From Phycisphaerales bacterium UBA3190 (lineage in GTDB: Bacteria > Planctomycetota > Phycisphaerae > Phycisphaerales > UBA1924), in assembly GCA_002364005.1 (NCBI GenBank), contig DEXG01000039.1, positions 2,627 to 38,248 on the forward strand: a stretch of DNA of 35,622 bases. Direction: 5' to 3'. Below the pieces are notes generated by a model, which was not told where the DNA came from, did no database searches, and saw only the letters and a list, made by a program, of their open reading frames with translations. A program made the position numbers and the translations under genes. Below, piece after piece: positions 1-8,469 of this stretch (its first letter is position 1; the number at the start of each line of letters is the position of its first letter).

Positions 1-2
1 GG

Positions 3-17
3 TCCGCCTCTGGCGGA
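3..17. repeat. Short palindrome, copy of a dispersed repeat
   Basis: The sequence TCCGCCTCTGGCGGA forms a 6-bp stem with a TCT loop. Its reverse complement recurs at 6448-6462 inside a larger hairpin-rich intergenic repeat, so it is probably the edge of a dispersed chromosomal repeat. It lies just past the 3' end of the leftward symporter gene and could also act as its terminator hairpin, but no T-run is visible. Confidence 0.5.
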
Positions 18-51
18 TTGCCGACCACCGGCCCCCTGTCAGAGGCGTTCA

Positions 52-1491
52 TCACAGATCCAGCCGTCCCTCTTCGATCGGGTCTTCGTCAAGCGGATGA
101 CTCGCGCGGGCCACCACCTCGGATTCGGACAGCAATGCCCCTTCCGAGTTGGCCACGACGGCGCAGACCATGGCGTCGCCCGTCACATTGCAGCTCGTGC
201 GGCACATATCCAGAATGCGATCGACGCCCAGGATGACCGCGATGCCCTCGAGCGGGATTCCCACGCTCTGGAGGACGATGACGAGCATGATCATGCCCAC
301 GCCCGGCACGCCGGCGGTGCCGATGGAAGCGAGGGTGGCGGTGAGGACGATGGTGAGCTGGTCAGCGATGGTCAGGTCCATCGCATAGAGCTGGGCGATG
401 AAGACGGCCGCGACGCCCTGGTAGAGGGCGGTGCCGTCCATGTTGATGGTCGCGCCGATGGGCAGGACGAAGGAGCTGACTTCTTCCTTGACGCCCAGTC
501 GCTGTTCGGCGCACTCCATGGTGACGGGCAGGGTGGCGCTGGAGCTGGCGGAGGAGAAGGCGAGGAGCTGGGCGGGCGACATCGCGCTGAAGAAGCGGCC
601 GTAGCCCACGCCGCCGAGCAGCTTGAAGCCGAGGGGGTAGACCACGAACATCATCGTGGCGAGCCCGGCGACGACGGTGATCGAGTAGACCGCCAGCGAG
701 CCGAGGATATCGAAGCCCAGCTCGGCGATCTGTTCGACGATCAGCGCGAAGACGGCGTAGGGCGCGATCATGAGGACGATCTCGACGACCTTGATGACCA
801 CATCGGTCATGGCGTCGAAGAAGGCGATCACGGGCTTGGCCTTCTCGCGTTTGATCATGGTCAGGGCGATCCCGACCAGCAGCGAGGCGAAGACGACCTG
901 CAGCATGTTGCCCGCGGCGATGGCTTCGAATGGGTTCTTGGGCACGATGTTGAGCACGGTGTCCCAGACATCGGGCTTCTGGGCGGCGAGGATCTTGGCG
1001 TCGGCATCGGCACCGAAACGGTCGATGAACCCGTCGCGGGTCTCGGCGCTGATGAACCGGGTGGAGCCGGGCTTGACGATATTGGCAAAGAACAGCCCGA
1101 CGGTGATCGCGATCGCGGTGGTGAAGATATAGATCCCGATGGTCTTGCCACCGATTCGGCTGAGCTTGGAGAGATCGTTGAGACTCGACGCGCCGACGAT
1201 CAGCGAGAACACCACGATGGGCACGGCGATGAAGCGGAGCCCACGCAGGAAGAGGTCTCCCACGAACCCGTTGGCATTGCGCACAAAGCGTGCACTGCGT
1301 GCGACGAAGGACGCGCCCTCATTGCTGCCCTCAACGCCGCCCCCCGCGACCCACGCGGCGGGGTCCTCGACGCCCATGGACGACCATGTCCCGGCATCCC
1401 ACGCGGCGTTGATGATCAGTCCCACGATGACGCCCAGCACGAGCCCGATGAGGATCTGCCAGTGCAGCGCGAGTTTCTTGCGGTCGCTCAT
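52..1491 (-). CDS. Dicarboxylate/amino acid:cation symporter (DAACS family)
   Basis: A 479-aa inner-membrane carrier that imports C4-dicarboxylates or acidic amino acids with Na+ or H+. The family length (400-480 aa) fits. Visible hallmarks are the serine-rich re-entrant loop SSASSSAT (313-320), the NMDGT motif (350-354) and the C-terminal substrate/cation region DRILDMCRTSCNVTGDA (424-440). An N-terminal segment at 11-30 is the first membrane helix. An insertion around residues 31-75, between helix 1 and the next conserved part, is rich in Gly, Glu and Ser and longer than in GltP or DctA. The start ATG has only a weak AAGGG-like ribosome site about 10 bases upstream. The gene is monocistronic here; the exact substrate cannot be told from sequence. 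Confidence 0.93.
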   Translation of the reverse strand: MSDRKKLALHWQILIGLVLGVIVGLIINAAWDAGTWSSMGVEDPAAWVAGGGVEGSNEGASFVARSARFVRNANGFVGDLFLRGLRFIAVPIVVFSLIVGASSLNDLSKLSRIGGKTIGIYIFTTAIAITVGLFFANIVKPGSTRFISAETRDGFIDRFGADADAKILAAQKPDVWDTVLNIVPKNPFEAIAAGNMLQVVFASLLVGIALTMIKREKAKPVIAFFDAMTDVVIKVVEIVLMIAPYAVFALIVEQIAELGFDILGSLAVYSITVVAGLATMMFVVYPLGFKLLGGVGYGRFFSAMSPAQLLAFSSASSSATLPVTMECAEQRLGVKEEVSSFVLPIGATINMDGTALYQGVAAVFIAQLYAMDLTIADQLTIVLTATLASIGTAGVPGVGMIMLVIVLQSVGIPLEGIAVILGVDRILDMCRTSCNVTGDAMVCAVVANSEGALLSESEVVARASHPLDEDPIEEGRLDL

Positions 1492-1719
1492 GGTGTGGTG
1501 CCCTTTCCGTGCCGGTGTTCAATCGCGGACCCATACCTTACCGGACGCGGGTGATTCCCGCCACTTGCCCGGTCAGTTGGGTTGTGCGGGCCGGGCCCCT
1601 GTTCTGTGCGATTCTGCACGGACGCGGCTGGCAACCAGTCGGCTTGCAACGCACGCTTGGGGTGAGTCCTGTTCTTGGGGACAGGCGTGAGACAGAAGCC
1701 CAAATCGGAGGGATATGCC

Positions 1720-2262
1720 ATGAGAACAACGATCAGGTACAGCGCGGTCGGTTTCATCGCGGCGATTGCGGCGCAATCGGGCGCGGGGATTTATGTCGCG
1801 CAGGACCCGGGCATCTTCTCGCCGTTCGATAACGCGCAGGTTGATGTGATCTGGGGCGGTTCCAGCGCCGGGTACACCGGTGAGCTGCAGTGGGTTGAGA
1901 CCGCGTTTGAGAGTTCGCCGCAGACCCTGTGGACGAACAAGAACGCGACGCCGAGCCAGACCTTCCGTGTGCCGCGTCTCTTCGCCTCGGGCGAACGGGT
2001 GGATTTCCGCTACGAGATCATCTCCGGCGGGATCGACGCGTTCTCGACGAACATCGTGGCCGACTGGCCCCAGTTCGTCGTCGATGACAGCGACCCGCTG
2101 AATGTGATTGTCGGCGTCGAGGACATCCGGTACCCGTCGGGCGATATGGACCACAACGACGCGATGTTCCGCGTGGTCTTCAGCCAGGCCGTGGTCCCCT
2201 CGCCCGGATCGATGGCACTGCTGGGCGCAGGCGGGCTGTTCATGGTCCGTCGACGACGATAA
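1720..2262 (+). CDS. Secreted PEP-CTERM-type protein with DUF4114-like domain
   Basis: A 180-aa exported protein. It starts with a signal peptide (MRTTIRYSAVGFIAAIAAQSGA) and ends with a PEP-CTERM-type sorting tail: SPGSMALLGAGGLFMV followed by RRRR. Just before the tail, VEDIRYPSGDMDHNDAMF matches the acidic ED..GD.D.ND pattern of DUF4114 domains, which are common in PEP-CTERM proteins. The tail would be cut by an exosortase and the protein left in the envelope or exopolysaccharide. The ATG at 1720 is chosen over an upstream in-frame start because GGAGGG lies 7 bases before it and it begins the signal peptide. A strong hairpin follows the gene. Its function is unknown. Confidence 0.85.
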   Translation: MRTTIRYSAVGFIAAIAAQSGAGIYVAQDPGIFSPFDNAQVDVIWGGSSAGYTGELQWVETAFESSPQTLWTNKNATPSQTFRVPRLFASGERVDFRYEIISGGIDAFSTNIVADWPQFVVDDSDPLNVIVGVEDIRYPSGDMDHNDAMFRVVFSQAVVPSPGSMALLGAGGLFMVRRRR

Positions 2263-2293
2263 GGCGAGAAACCAAACAATGCCCAAGCAGTTG

Positions 2294-2326
2294 AGGCGCA
2301 CGGCGGATACGATCTGCCGTGCGCCT
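2294..2326 (+). terminator. Hairpin terminator overlapping the next gene's start
   Basis: An 11-bp perfect stem (2294-2304 with 2316-2326) with an 11-base loop, followed by TTTCTCGTTCTT. It sits 32 bases after the PEP-CTERM gene and would end its transcript. The only in-frame start codon for the N-terminal part of the downstream ABC exporter (GTG, 2319) lies inside the right arm, so the hairpin could also control translation of that gene. Confidence 0.7.
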
Positions 2327-4337
2327 TTCTCGTTCTTCAAGCCGATCCCGTTTCCGCAAGTACCTCGAGCAACGCAAACAGCGCGACGCCCAGGAGCGCG
2401 TGCATGAGCATGTCGATGAACGCGCCGAAGCCAAGCGTGCCCGCCGTGCCAAGCGATCGTTCACGGGGTTGCTGCGTGCGTTTATCTCCCTGCTGACCGG
2501 GTTCCGCGGCGTGGTGGCCATGTCGCTGCTCACCCTGAGCGTCTCGGTGCTGCTCGGGCTGCTGCTGCCCTACTCCTCGAAGGTCGCGATCGACTACATC
2601 ATCACCGACCAGCCCGGCCCGACCGGGCTGCCCGGCGCGCTCGGCGAGTTCACGGGCGAGCGGGCCGACCGCGTTCGGCTGATCTGGATGCTCGGCGGCG
2701 CCATGGTCGTGCTGGCCTTCGGCTCGGTGGTCATCGGCATGTGGGGACGCTGGCAGTGCACCCGCATCACCAAGCGTGTGCAGGTCTCGCTGCGTCGTCG
2801 CGTCTTCGAGCACGCATCGCGTCTGCCCCTGCACCGCATCTACCAGCTCAAGTCCGGCGGGGTGTCGTCGATCCTGCGTGAAGACGCCGGCGGCGTGGGC
2901 GACCTGATCTTCTCGCTCATCTACAACCCATGGCGCGCCATCACCCAGCTCATCGGCACGCTGGTCGTGCTGCTGCTCATCGACTGGCGCCTCGTCATCG
3001 GCGCGCTTTTGGTGCTGCCCGTCATCTGGTTCTCGCACAAAACCTGGATTACCAAGATCCGCCCCATGTACCGCGATATCCGCTCTCGGAGGCAGGGTAT
3101 CGACGCGATGAGTGCCGAGGCCTTCTCGGGCATGCGCGTGGTGCGGGCGTTCAATCGAAGGCACTCCGAGGCCGCCCGCTTCACCAGCGAGGGGCACCTG
3201 CTGGCGCGTCAGGAGCTCTACACATGGTGGTGGGCCCGAAGCGTCGAGATGATCTGGATGATGCTCATCCCGCTCGCATCGGTCGCGGTCCTGATCTACG
3301 GCGGCAGTGCCGTGATCGACGGCGTGCTTACCATCGGCGACCTCATGGCCTTCAGCGCCTACCTGCTGGCCCTGCTTGGCCCGCTCGAGGCGCTCGTGGC
3401 CAGCGCGACCAATGTCCAGAACAACCTGGCGGCCCTGGATCGGGTGCTGGACCTGCTGGCCGAGGAACGCGAGTTCGCCGACACCGAGCCGAGCGTCAGC
3501 ATCGACCCGGCAAAGGTACAGGGACGCATCGCGATCGAATCGCTCACCTACGCCTACCCCACCCGCAGCAAGAAGAGCGACACCAACGACACCGGGGAGA
3601 CCGAATCAACAACCCGCGGCGAGCCGGTGCTGGTTGATATCAACATCGAGGTCGAGCCGGGCGAGGTCATCGCCCTCGTCGGTGCCTCGGGCGCGGGCAA
3701 GACGACACTCTGCAACCTCATTGCCCGATTCGACGACCCGACAGAGGGACGCATCACGATCGACGGCATCGACCTGCGCGAGATCCCCATCGAGCAGTAC
3801 CGCTCGCTGCTGGGCATCGTCGAGCAGGATGTGTTCCTCTTCGACGGCTCGGTCAGCGACAACATCGGCTACGCCCGACGCAACGCGAGCGAGGCGGACA
3901 TCATCGCCGCGGCCAAGGCCGCCAACGCCCACGGCTTCATCACCGAACTCGAACGCGGCTACGACACCCGCATCGGCGAACGCGGCGTGCGCCTCTCGGG
4001 GGGGCAGAAGCAACGCCTCGCAATCGCCCGCGCGATCCTGGCGGACCCTCGCATCCTGATCCTCGACGAGGCGACCAGCGCCCTGGACACCGAGAGCGAA
4101 CGCCTGATCCAAAACTCGCTGGCGGGGTTGATGCGGAATCGCACCAGCTTCGTGATCGCCCACCGCCTGAGCACGATTCGCCACGCCAACCGGATTGTTG
4201 TGATTGAGGACGGTCGCGTGCGCGAGATCGGCACACACAGCGAGCTGATGGAACGCGACGGGCGCTACGCGGAACTGCTCAAGATGCAACTCGAGGGGGA
4301 GGATAACGAAGCCGCGCAGGAGCACGCCAAAGGATGA
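2319..4337 (+). CDS. ABC exporter, fused membrane and ATPase domains (MsbA-like)
   Basis: A half-transporter of 672 aa that works as a dimer, exporting a lipid, peptide or drug-like substrate. It has a basic, Arg-rich N-tail (residues 1-50), a six-helix membrane domain (about 65-345) and a C-terminal nucleotide-binding domain. The latter shows Walker A GASGAGKTT (455-463), signature LSGGQ (559-563), Walker B ILILDEA (D583, E584) and the switch histidine in IAHRLS. The start is uncertain: GTG 2319 lies in the arm of a terminator-like hairpin without a ribosome site, but the N-tail downstream reads like coding sequence. GTG 2400 is an alternative with AGGAG placed too close. The stop overlaps the helicase start (ATGA), so the two are translationally coupled. 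Confidence 0.9.
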   Translation: MRLSRSSSRSRFRKYLEQRKQRDAQERVHEHVDERAEAKRARRAKRSFTGLLRAFISLLTGFRGVVAMSLLTLSVSVLLGLLLPYSSKVAIDYIITDQPGPTGLPGALGEFTGERADRVRLIWMLGGAMVVLAFGSVVIGMWGRWQCTRITKRVQVSLRRRVFEHASRLPLHRIYQLKSGGVSSILREDAGGVGDLIFSLIYNPWRAITQLIGTLVVLLLIDWRLVIGALLVLPVIWFSHKTWITKIRPMYRDIRSRRQGIDAMSAEAFSGMRVVRAFNRRHSEAARFTSEGHLLARQELYTWWWARSVEMIWMMLIPLASVAVLIYGGSAVIDGVLTIGDLMAFSAYLLALLGPLEALVASATNVQNNLAALDRVLDLLAEEREFADTEPSVSIDPAKVQGRIAIESLTYAYPTRSKKSDTNDTGETESTTRGEPVLVDINIEVEPGEVIALVGASGAGKTTLCNLIARFDDPTEGRITIDGIDLREIPIEQYRSLLGIVEQDVFLFDGSVSDNIGYARRNASEADIIAAAKAANAHGFITELERGYDTRIGERGVRLSGGQKQRLAIARAILADPRILILDEATSALDTESERLIQNSLAGLMRNRTSFVIAHRLSTIRHANRIVVIEDGRVREIGTHSELMERDGRYAELLKMQLEGEDNEAAQEHAKG

Positions 4338-6376
4338 ATGGCGTTGAGTCCATCCTGAGTGACGGAGGACCCATCGCAACCCTGCTCGGCGAGGGGTACG
4401 AGGCGCGCGATCAGCAGATTGCCATGTCGCGTGCCGTCGAACGCACCTTTGAGGACAAGTCGCACCTGCTCGTCGAGGCGGGTACGGGGGTCGGCAAGAG
4501 CTTTGCGTACTTGGTCCCCGCGATGATGCGGGCGATTCAGAACCGCGAGACCATCGTCGTCGCGACCAACACCATCGCGCTGCAGGAGCAGATCGTCAAG
4601 AAGGACATCCCGCTGCTCGATCGGGCACTGGAGTCGTTCGGCACATGCAAGTCGGTGCTCGTCAAGGGGCGCGGCAACTACATGTCCATCCGACGCCTCA
4701 AGCTCGCCAGCGAACGCAAGAACAAGCTGCTGGGCGACCCCGCAGAACGACGCACGCTCGACTCGATCGAGGACTGGGCGTACGAAACAACCGATGGCAC
4801 CCGTTCCTCGCTGCCCCAGCTCGAACGCCCGGGCGTGTGGACGCATGTCATGAGTGACAGCGCCAACTGCATGGGGCGAAAGTGCCCCACCTACAACGAG
4901 TGCTTCTACCAGAGCGCGAGGCGCGAGATGGACGGCGCCCAACTGCTCGTGTGCAACCACGCGTTGTTCTTCAGCGACCTGGCCCTGCGGGTGATGGGGA
5001 CGGGCTTCCTGCCCCAGTACGACCATGTGATTCTCGATGAGGCCCACGGCGTGGAGGACGCGGCGGCGGACCACTTCGGGCTGCGACTGACCGAATGGCG
5101 GGTGTCGTTCCTGCTCAACCAGCTTTACAACCACAAAACCGGCAAGGGCTACCTGAGCGACCTGACCCTGCAGGCGGGCGACATCGAGCCCATCGAGAAG
5201 GCCTACAAGCTCGTCGAGCACGCCCGCCGGTGCTGCGAGCAGTTCTTCGACAACCTGTACCGCCTGACGATGTCGGGCAAGCTCGTCAACGGGCGCATGC
5301 GCGAGCCGAAGATGATCGAGGACACGCTCAGCCAGGCGATGAACGACCTCTCGGTGCGTCTCAAGCGACTCAAGGACCTCGTCCCCCGCGAGCCCGACCA
5401 GTTCGAGCTTAACGCCTACAGCATCCGAGCCGCCGAAATCGGCGATCAGGCCCACGCGCTGATCGAACAGGCGATTCCCAACTGCGTCTACTGGGTCGAA
5501 TCATCGCCCGGAACCGGGCGCGGCGGGCCCAAAGTCACGCTCTCATGCTCGCCCATCGAGGTCGCGCCGCTGCTCCGCGAGCATCTCTTCGGTCAGGAGT
5601 GCGGCGTCGTCCTCACCAGCGCCACGCTCAGCACCCGCCAGGTGCATGAAGACGAGGAGCCCGAGCATGTCGAGACCGCCTTCGCGCACACGCTCAATCG
5701 CCTCGGTGCCGAGGGGGCCAAGACCCTGCAGCTTGGATCGCCCTTCGATTACCAACGCCAGGTGCGGGTGATCGTCGACACCACCGTGCCATCGCCCGGC
5801 TACAAGCGCAACAGCGTGCCCGGCCAAGAGAGCTTCGACGACGCTATCGCCTCACGCGTACACGATCAGGTCGTCGCGACCGACGGCGGCGCGTTCGTCC
5901 TCTTCACCAGCTTCAAGCTGCTCTACCAGACCGCCGATCGGCTCCGAGGCCCGCTCGAGTCCATGGGTATGCGTGTCTGGGTCCACGGGCGGGGTGGCTC
6001 ACGCACACAGATCCTCGACGAGTTCCGCCAGTGCGAACGCGGCGTGCTGTTCGGGGCGGCGAGTTTCTGGCAGGGTGTCGATGTCCGAGGCAGCGCCCTG
6101 CGCAATGTTATCATCACGCGCCTGCCCTTCGACCCGCCGGACAGACCCATCGTCGAAGCCCGCGGCGAGCGCATCAAGCAGCAGGGCGGCGATCCCTTCC
6201 GCGACGACGCGCTGCCCCGTGCCGTCATCCGGTTCAAGCAGGGCTTCGGCAGACTGATCCGCAGCTCAACCGACACGGGCCGCGTCGTGGTCCTCGACCC
6301 GCGTGTCTTGACGACGGGCTATGGGCGATCGTTCCTCAAGTCGATCCCCGGCGGGGTGGAGATCGAGCGGCTGTAG
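4334..6376 (+). CDS. XPD/DinG-type superfamily 2 DNA helicase
   Basis: A 680-aa ATP-dependent 5'-3' DNA helicase of the Rad3/XPD/DinG family, acting in repair or resolution of blocked forks. Walker A is EAGTGVGKS (48-56) and Walker B is DEAH (235-238). Late motifs include FGAASFWQGVDVRG, and QGFGRLIRS near the C-terminus (motif VI). The Fe-S domain keeps three cysteines, C179, C184 and C190, with the same spacing as the last three ligands of E. coli DinG. The position of the first ligand (KGRGNYxC) is serine 118 here. Start ATG 4334 overlaps the ABC exporter stop by 4 bases. The pairing with a transporter is odd and probably only transcriptional. Confidence 0.9.
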   Translation: MNGVESILSDGGPIATLLGEGYEARDQQIAMSRAVERTFEDKSHLLVEAGTGVGKSFAYLVPAMMRAIQNRETIVVATNTIALQEQIVKKDIPLLDRALESFGTCKSVLVKGRGNYMSIRRLKLASERKNKLLGDPAERRTLDSIEDWAYETTDGTRSSLPQLERPGVWTHVMSDSANCMGRKCPTYNECFYQSARREMDGAQLLVCNHALFFSDLALRVMGTGFLPQYDHVILDEAHGVEDAAADHFGLRLTEWRVSFLLNQLYNHKTGKGYLSDLTLQAGDIEPIEKAYKLVEHARRCCEQFFDNLYRLTMSGKLVNGRMREPKMIEDTLSQAMNDLSVRLKRLKDLVPREPDQFELNAYSIRAAEIGDQAHALIEQAIPNCVYWVESSPGTGRGGPKVTLSCSPIEVAPLLREHLFGQECGVVLTSATLSTRQVHEDEEPEHVETAFAHTLNRLGAEGAKTLQLGSPFDYQRQVRVIVDTTVPSPGYKRNSVPGQESFDDAIASRVHDQVVATDGGAFVLFTSFKLLYQTADRLRGPLESMGMRVWVHGRGGSRTQILDEFRQCERGVLFGAASFWQGVDVRGSALRNVIITRLPFDPPDRPIVEARGERIKQQGGDPFRDDALPRAVIRFKQGFGRLIRSSTDTGRVVVLDPRVLTTGYGRSFLKSIPGGVEIERL

Positions 6377-6417
6377 TTCGTCGCACCCTCCCGGTGATCC
6401 CAAAGCATCGTTCTGTC

Positions 6418-6556
6418 CCTCCCCGCGCCCTCGCGGGGAGGTATCGATCCGCCAGAGGCGGAGCGGCGGAGGGGACTTGGTGCGCGTTCGATGTTTCAGA
6501 AGACCCCATCCGACCCCGGCTGCGCCGGGCCGACCTTCCCCGCGGGGCGGGGAAGG
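6418..6556. repeat. Dispersed GC-rich intergenic repeat with three hairpins
   Basis: It contains a 10-bp perfect hairpin (6418-6427 with 6432-6441, CCCT loop), the palindrome TCCGCCAGAGGCGGA (6448-6462), a small CCCGGC/GCCGGG hairpin near 6520, and a 9-bp hairpin (6534-6542 with 6548-6556). The palindrome also occurs at 3-17. The style matches multi-copy intergenic repeats seen in many GC-rich bacteria. The first hairpin is a plausible factor-independent-like terminator for the helicase transcript although it lacks a T-run. Confidence 0.6.
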
Positions 6557-6592
6557 CACAAAGATCACGCCGGGCGAGTTCCGCGCTGCAGT

Positions 6593-6729
6593 TGCGGGGT
6601 GCCCGTACTCGCCGCGCAGCGGCGCAGTGCGGTTTTCCACCGATTGCCTTCGTTATACATGCTCGTTCAACTCACGATGACGACCCACGCCGCACTGCGC
6701 GTCTTCGACGCGAGTACGGGCACCCCGCA
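6593..6729. repeat. Long inverted repeat, 40-base arms
   Basis: The arms at 6593-6632 and 6690-6729 are each 40 bases. The outer 20 and inner 11 bases are perfectly complementary, while a 9-base block between them differs. The 57-base spacer contains no gene. The layout suggests either a very strong bidirectional terminator or a small non-coding palindromic element, possibly mobilised in trans. Confidence 0.7.
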
Positions 6730-6758
6730 GCGGTCATCCTGGGGAAGATGCCGAATGA

Positions 6759-8351
6759 TTACGCCGGCCTGATCCCGCGTTGCAGCTGCATCACCCGCTC
6801 GGCCTCATCACGGCGTACGCGGTCGAGTGTGTGGCGGGCGACCCGCCAGCGTCCGTCCTCGGCCGTCACGCTCGCGCAGTGCTCGCTGAGCACGCGGTAC
6901 ATGAACTTGAACGCGTCACGCGGCTGCTGCATGTTGTTGAGCGCTTCGACCAGATCGTTGCGAGTCACATCCTCGTCGAAGATATCGATCAGCGAGATCG
7001 GCTCGGCGTTGGCCGGTCGGCACACACCCAATCGGGCGTTGCACAGGTCGTAGAGCATCGCCCCCGTCCAGCTCAGGCGTTCGATCATGTTCTGCTTGTC
7101 GAGGCGGGCCTCCTGGAAGAAGGCGCTCGATTCCTTGAACAGGGCGTGGCGCAGCTCGATGGGCAGGAGCATCTTGATGCCCACATGCTCCAGCTGCAGG
7201 AACTTGTTGTTGAGCAGGGGCCAGATGACGCTGCGCATGCGGTCGGGGTCGCCGTTGATCAGCGTGGGCTCGTCGACACGATCGATCACGACGAGGATGC
7301 CCGTGTAGCCGAAGTGTTCGATGAACCGGCGCAGTCGCCCGAGCATCGCGTAGCGTTGTTCGTCGGAGTCGTCCAGGGGCAGCTCGCCCGAACCGAGCAC
7401 GCTCCGGGGCATGCGTCGCAGCGAGCCGAGGTAGCCGTTGGTTGGGCGGTTGACCATGCGCAGCTGCTTGCTCAGCTTGCCCGCGACCCGGTTGACGACC
7501 AGGCGATCGAGCAGGAAGGCCTTGATCATGATCCCCGCCCAAGCGAGAAACAGCAGGCCCGAGACGATGTCGGTGCCCATCACCCACATGCCCTCGAACT
7601 CGGCGAACATGCGTGCCCAGAGGAAGAGGGCGATCGAAGGCACCCACCCGATCCAAAGCAGGATGGCGATCAATGGGTTGATCCCGCCGGCGGGGAGCTT
7701 GAGCATGTGGCGGAGCTGGGCCGTGCGTTGCCCGCTTGTGTCGGCGCTGTCATAGACGGCTTGGAGCAGGAGCATGTCCTTGCGCACGCTCTGAGGCAGC
7801 TTGCGGGCCGCCTTGGTGGGGTGCTCGCCCAAGTCCGCGGTCGGCGCATCGTTGCCGCCGGGCAGCAGCGTCCCGAGCACCCGCGAGACCCCGTTGCTGA
7901 GGATCGCGTCGATGTGATCGACCAGACGCATCTCGGTGAACGGGTTGGCGTCCTTCTTGCTGCTGACGGACGAGTTGTAATGGTCGAGGGCCGCGTTGAG
8001 GTCGTCGTAGGGGATCAGGAAGACCTTGCGATCGGGGCTGGCGGCATTGTGGCGTTCGATCTTGGCGGCCAGCTGCAAGCGGATCGCGGTCTTGCCGGAC
8101 CCCTTCTCGCCGAACACGATCGAGGTCGAGGGCTGACCGACATCGCCCAGGATCTTCTCAAAGTCGGGGTGCATGCTCTGCATGCGGGGCATCGCCAGCG
8201 GGAGCGCCCCCGGCGCGGCTTCGGCGCCCGATTCGGCCCGGGGGATGGGGCTGATACCCATGCGCGCAAAGATCGCGTCGTGTCGGGCCTCCTCGTCGCG
8301 AAACGGGTTCTCGACGATTGACCAGTGCTCAAAGAACTGCGAGAGATTCAT
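6759..8351 (-). CDS. Membrane-anchored P-loop ATPase (KAP/AAA-like)
   Basis: A 530-aa protein of unrecognised family. It has a Walker A motif GEKGSGKT (81-88) and a Walker B-like ILVVIDRVDE (352-361). Two hydrophobic segments (about 223-249 and 259-281) lie between them, so the ATPase is split by a membrane hairpin. That arrangement is known from KAP-type P-loop NTPases, some of which work in signalling or phage defence; the N-terminal ENPFRDEEA also recalls ExeA-like ATPases. The start ATG (8351) is preceded by GGAG, whereas an upstream in-frame start is not. A TATAAT box sits about 45 bases upstream. It is a single gene with no obvious partner, so its role is open. Confidence 0.75.
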   Translation of the reverse strand: MNLSQFFEHWSIVENPFRDEEARHDAIFARMGISPIPRAESGAEAAPGALPLAMPRMQSMHPDFEKILGDVGQPSTSIVFGEKGSGKTAIRLQLAAKIERHNAASPDRKVFLIPYDDLNAALDHYNSSVSSKKDANPFTEMRLVDHIDAILSNGVSRVLGTLLPGGNDAPTADLGEHPTKAARKLPQSVRKDMLLLQAVYDSADTSGQRTAQLRHMLKLPAGGINPLIAILLWIGWVPSIALFLWARMFAEFEGMWVMGTDIVSGLLFLAWAGIMIKAFLLDRLVVNRVAGKLSKQLRMVNRPTNGYLGSLRRMPRSVLGSGELPLDDSDEQRYAMLGRLRRFIEHFGYTGILVVIDRVDEPTLINGDPDRMRSVIWPLLNNKFLQLEHVGIKMLLPIELRHALFKESSAFFQEARLDKQNMIERLSWTGAMLYDLCNARLGVCRPANAEPISLIDIFDEDVTRNDLVEALNNMQQPRDAFKFMYRVLSEHCASVTAEDGRWRVARHTLDRVRRDEAERVMQLQRGIRPA

Positions 8352-8395
8352 CAGTGCTCCGCGGGTAGGTGTCCTACGCGTCCTTGCGTACATTC

Positions 8396-8401
8396 ATTAT
8401 A
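8396..8401 (-). promoter_or_regulatory. -10 box TATAAT for the ATPase gene
   Basis: A perfect TATAAT on the minus strand, 45 bases before the ATPase start codon. No convincing -35 hexamer is present at the usual spacing, so this is only a partial promoter call. Confidence 0.4.
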
Positions 8402-8469
8402 GAGTTTCTCTACCCGGCACGCGCACCACCCGCCAAACCCCCTGATGGCTGATCCCCGATCCCTGATCC

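Larger units (their letters stand above)
6377..6758. other. Gene-free interval filled with hairpins
   Basis: This 382-base gap lies between two convergent genes, the helicase (plus) and the ATPase (minus). No open reading frame in it looks real. It holds two separate structures described next: a block of GC-rich hairpins (6418-6556) and a long inverted repeat (6593-6729). Either could serve as a bidirectional terminator. Confidence 0.75.

Noticed and set aside
97..1554. Long plus-strand frame (485 codons) opposite the symporter
   Set aside because: It is His/Asp/Gly-rich antisense shadow of a well-recognised transporter, a common artefact in GC-rich DNA.
6780..8321. Plus-strand frame of 513 codons opposite the ATPase gene
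   Set aside because: Its composition (Gln, Glu, His, Asp-rich without domain structure) mirrors the reverse complement of the real ATPase.
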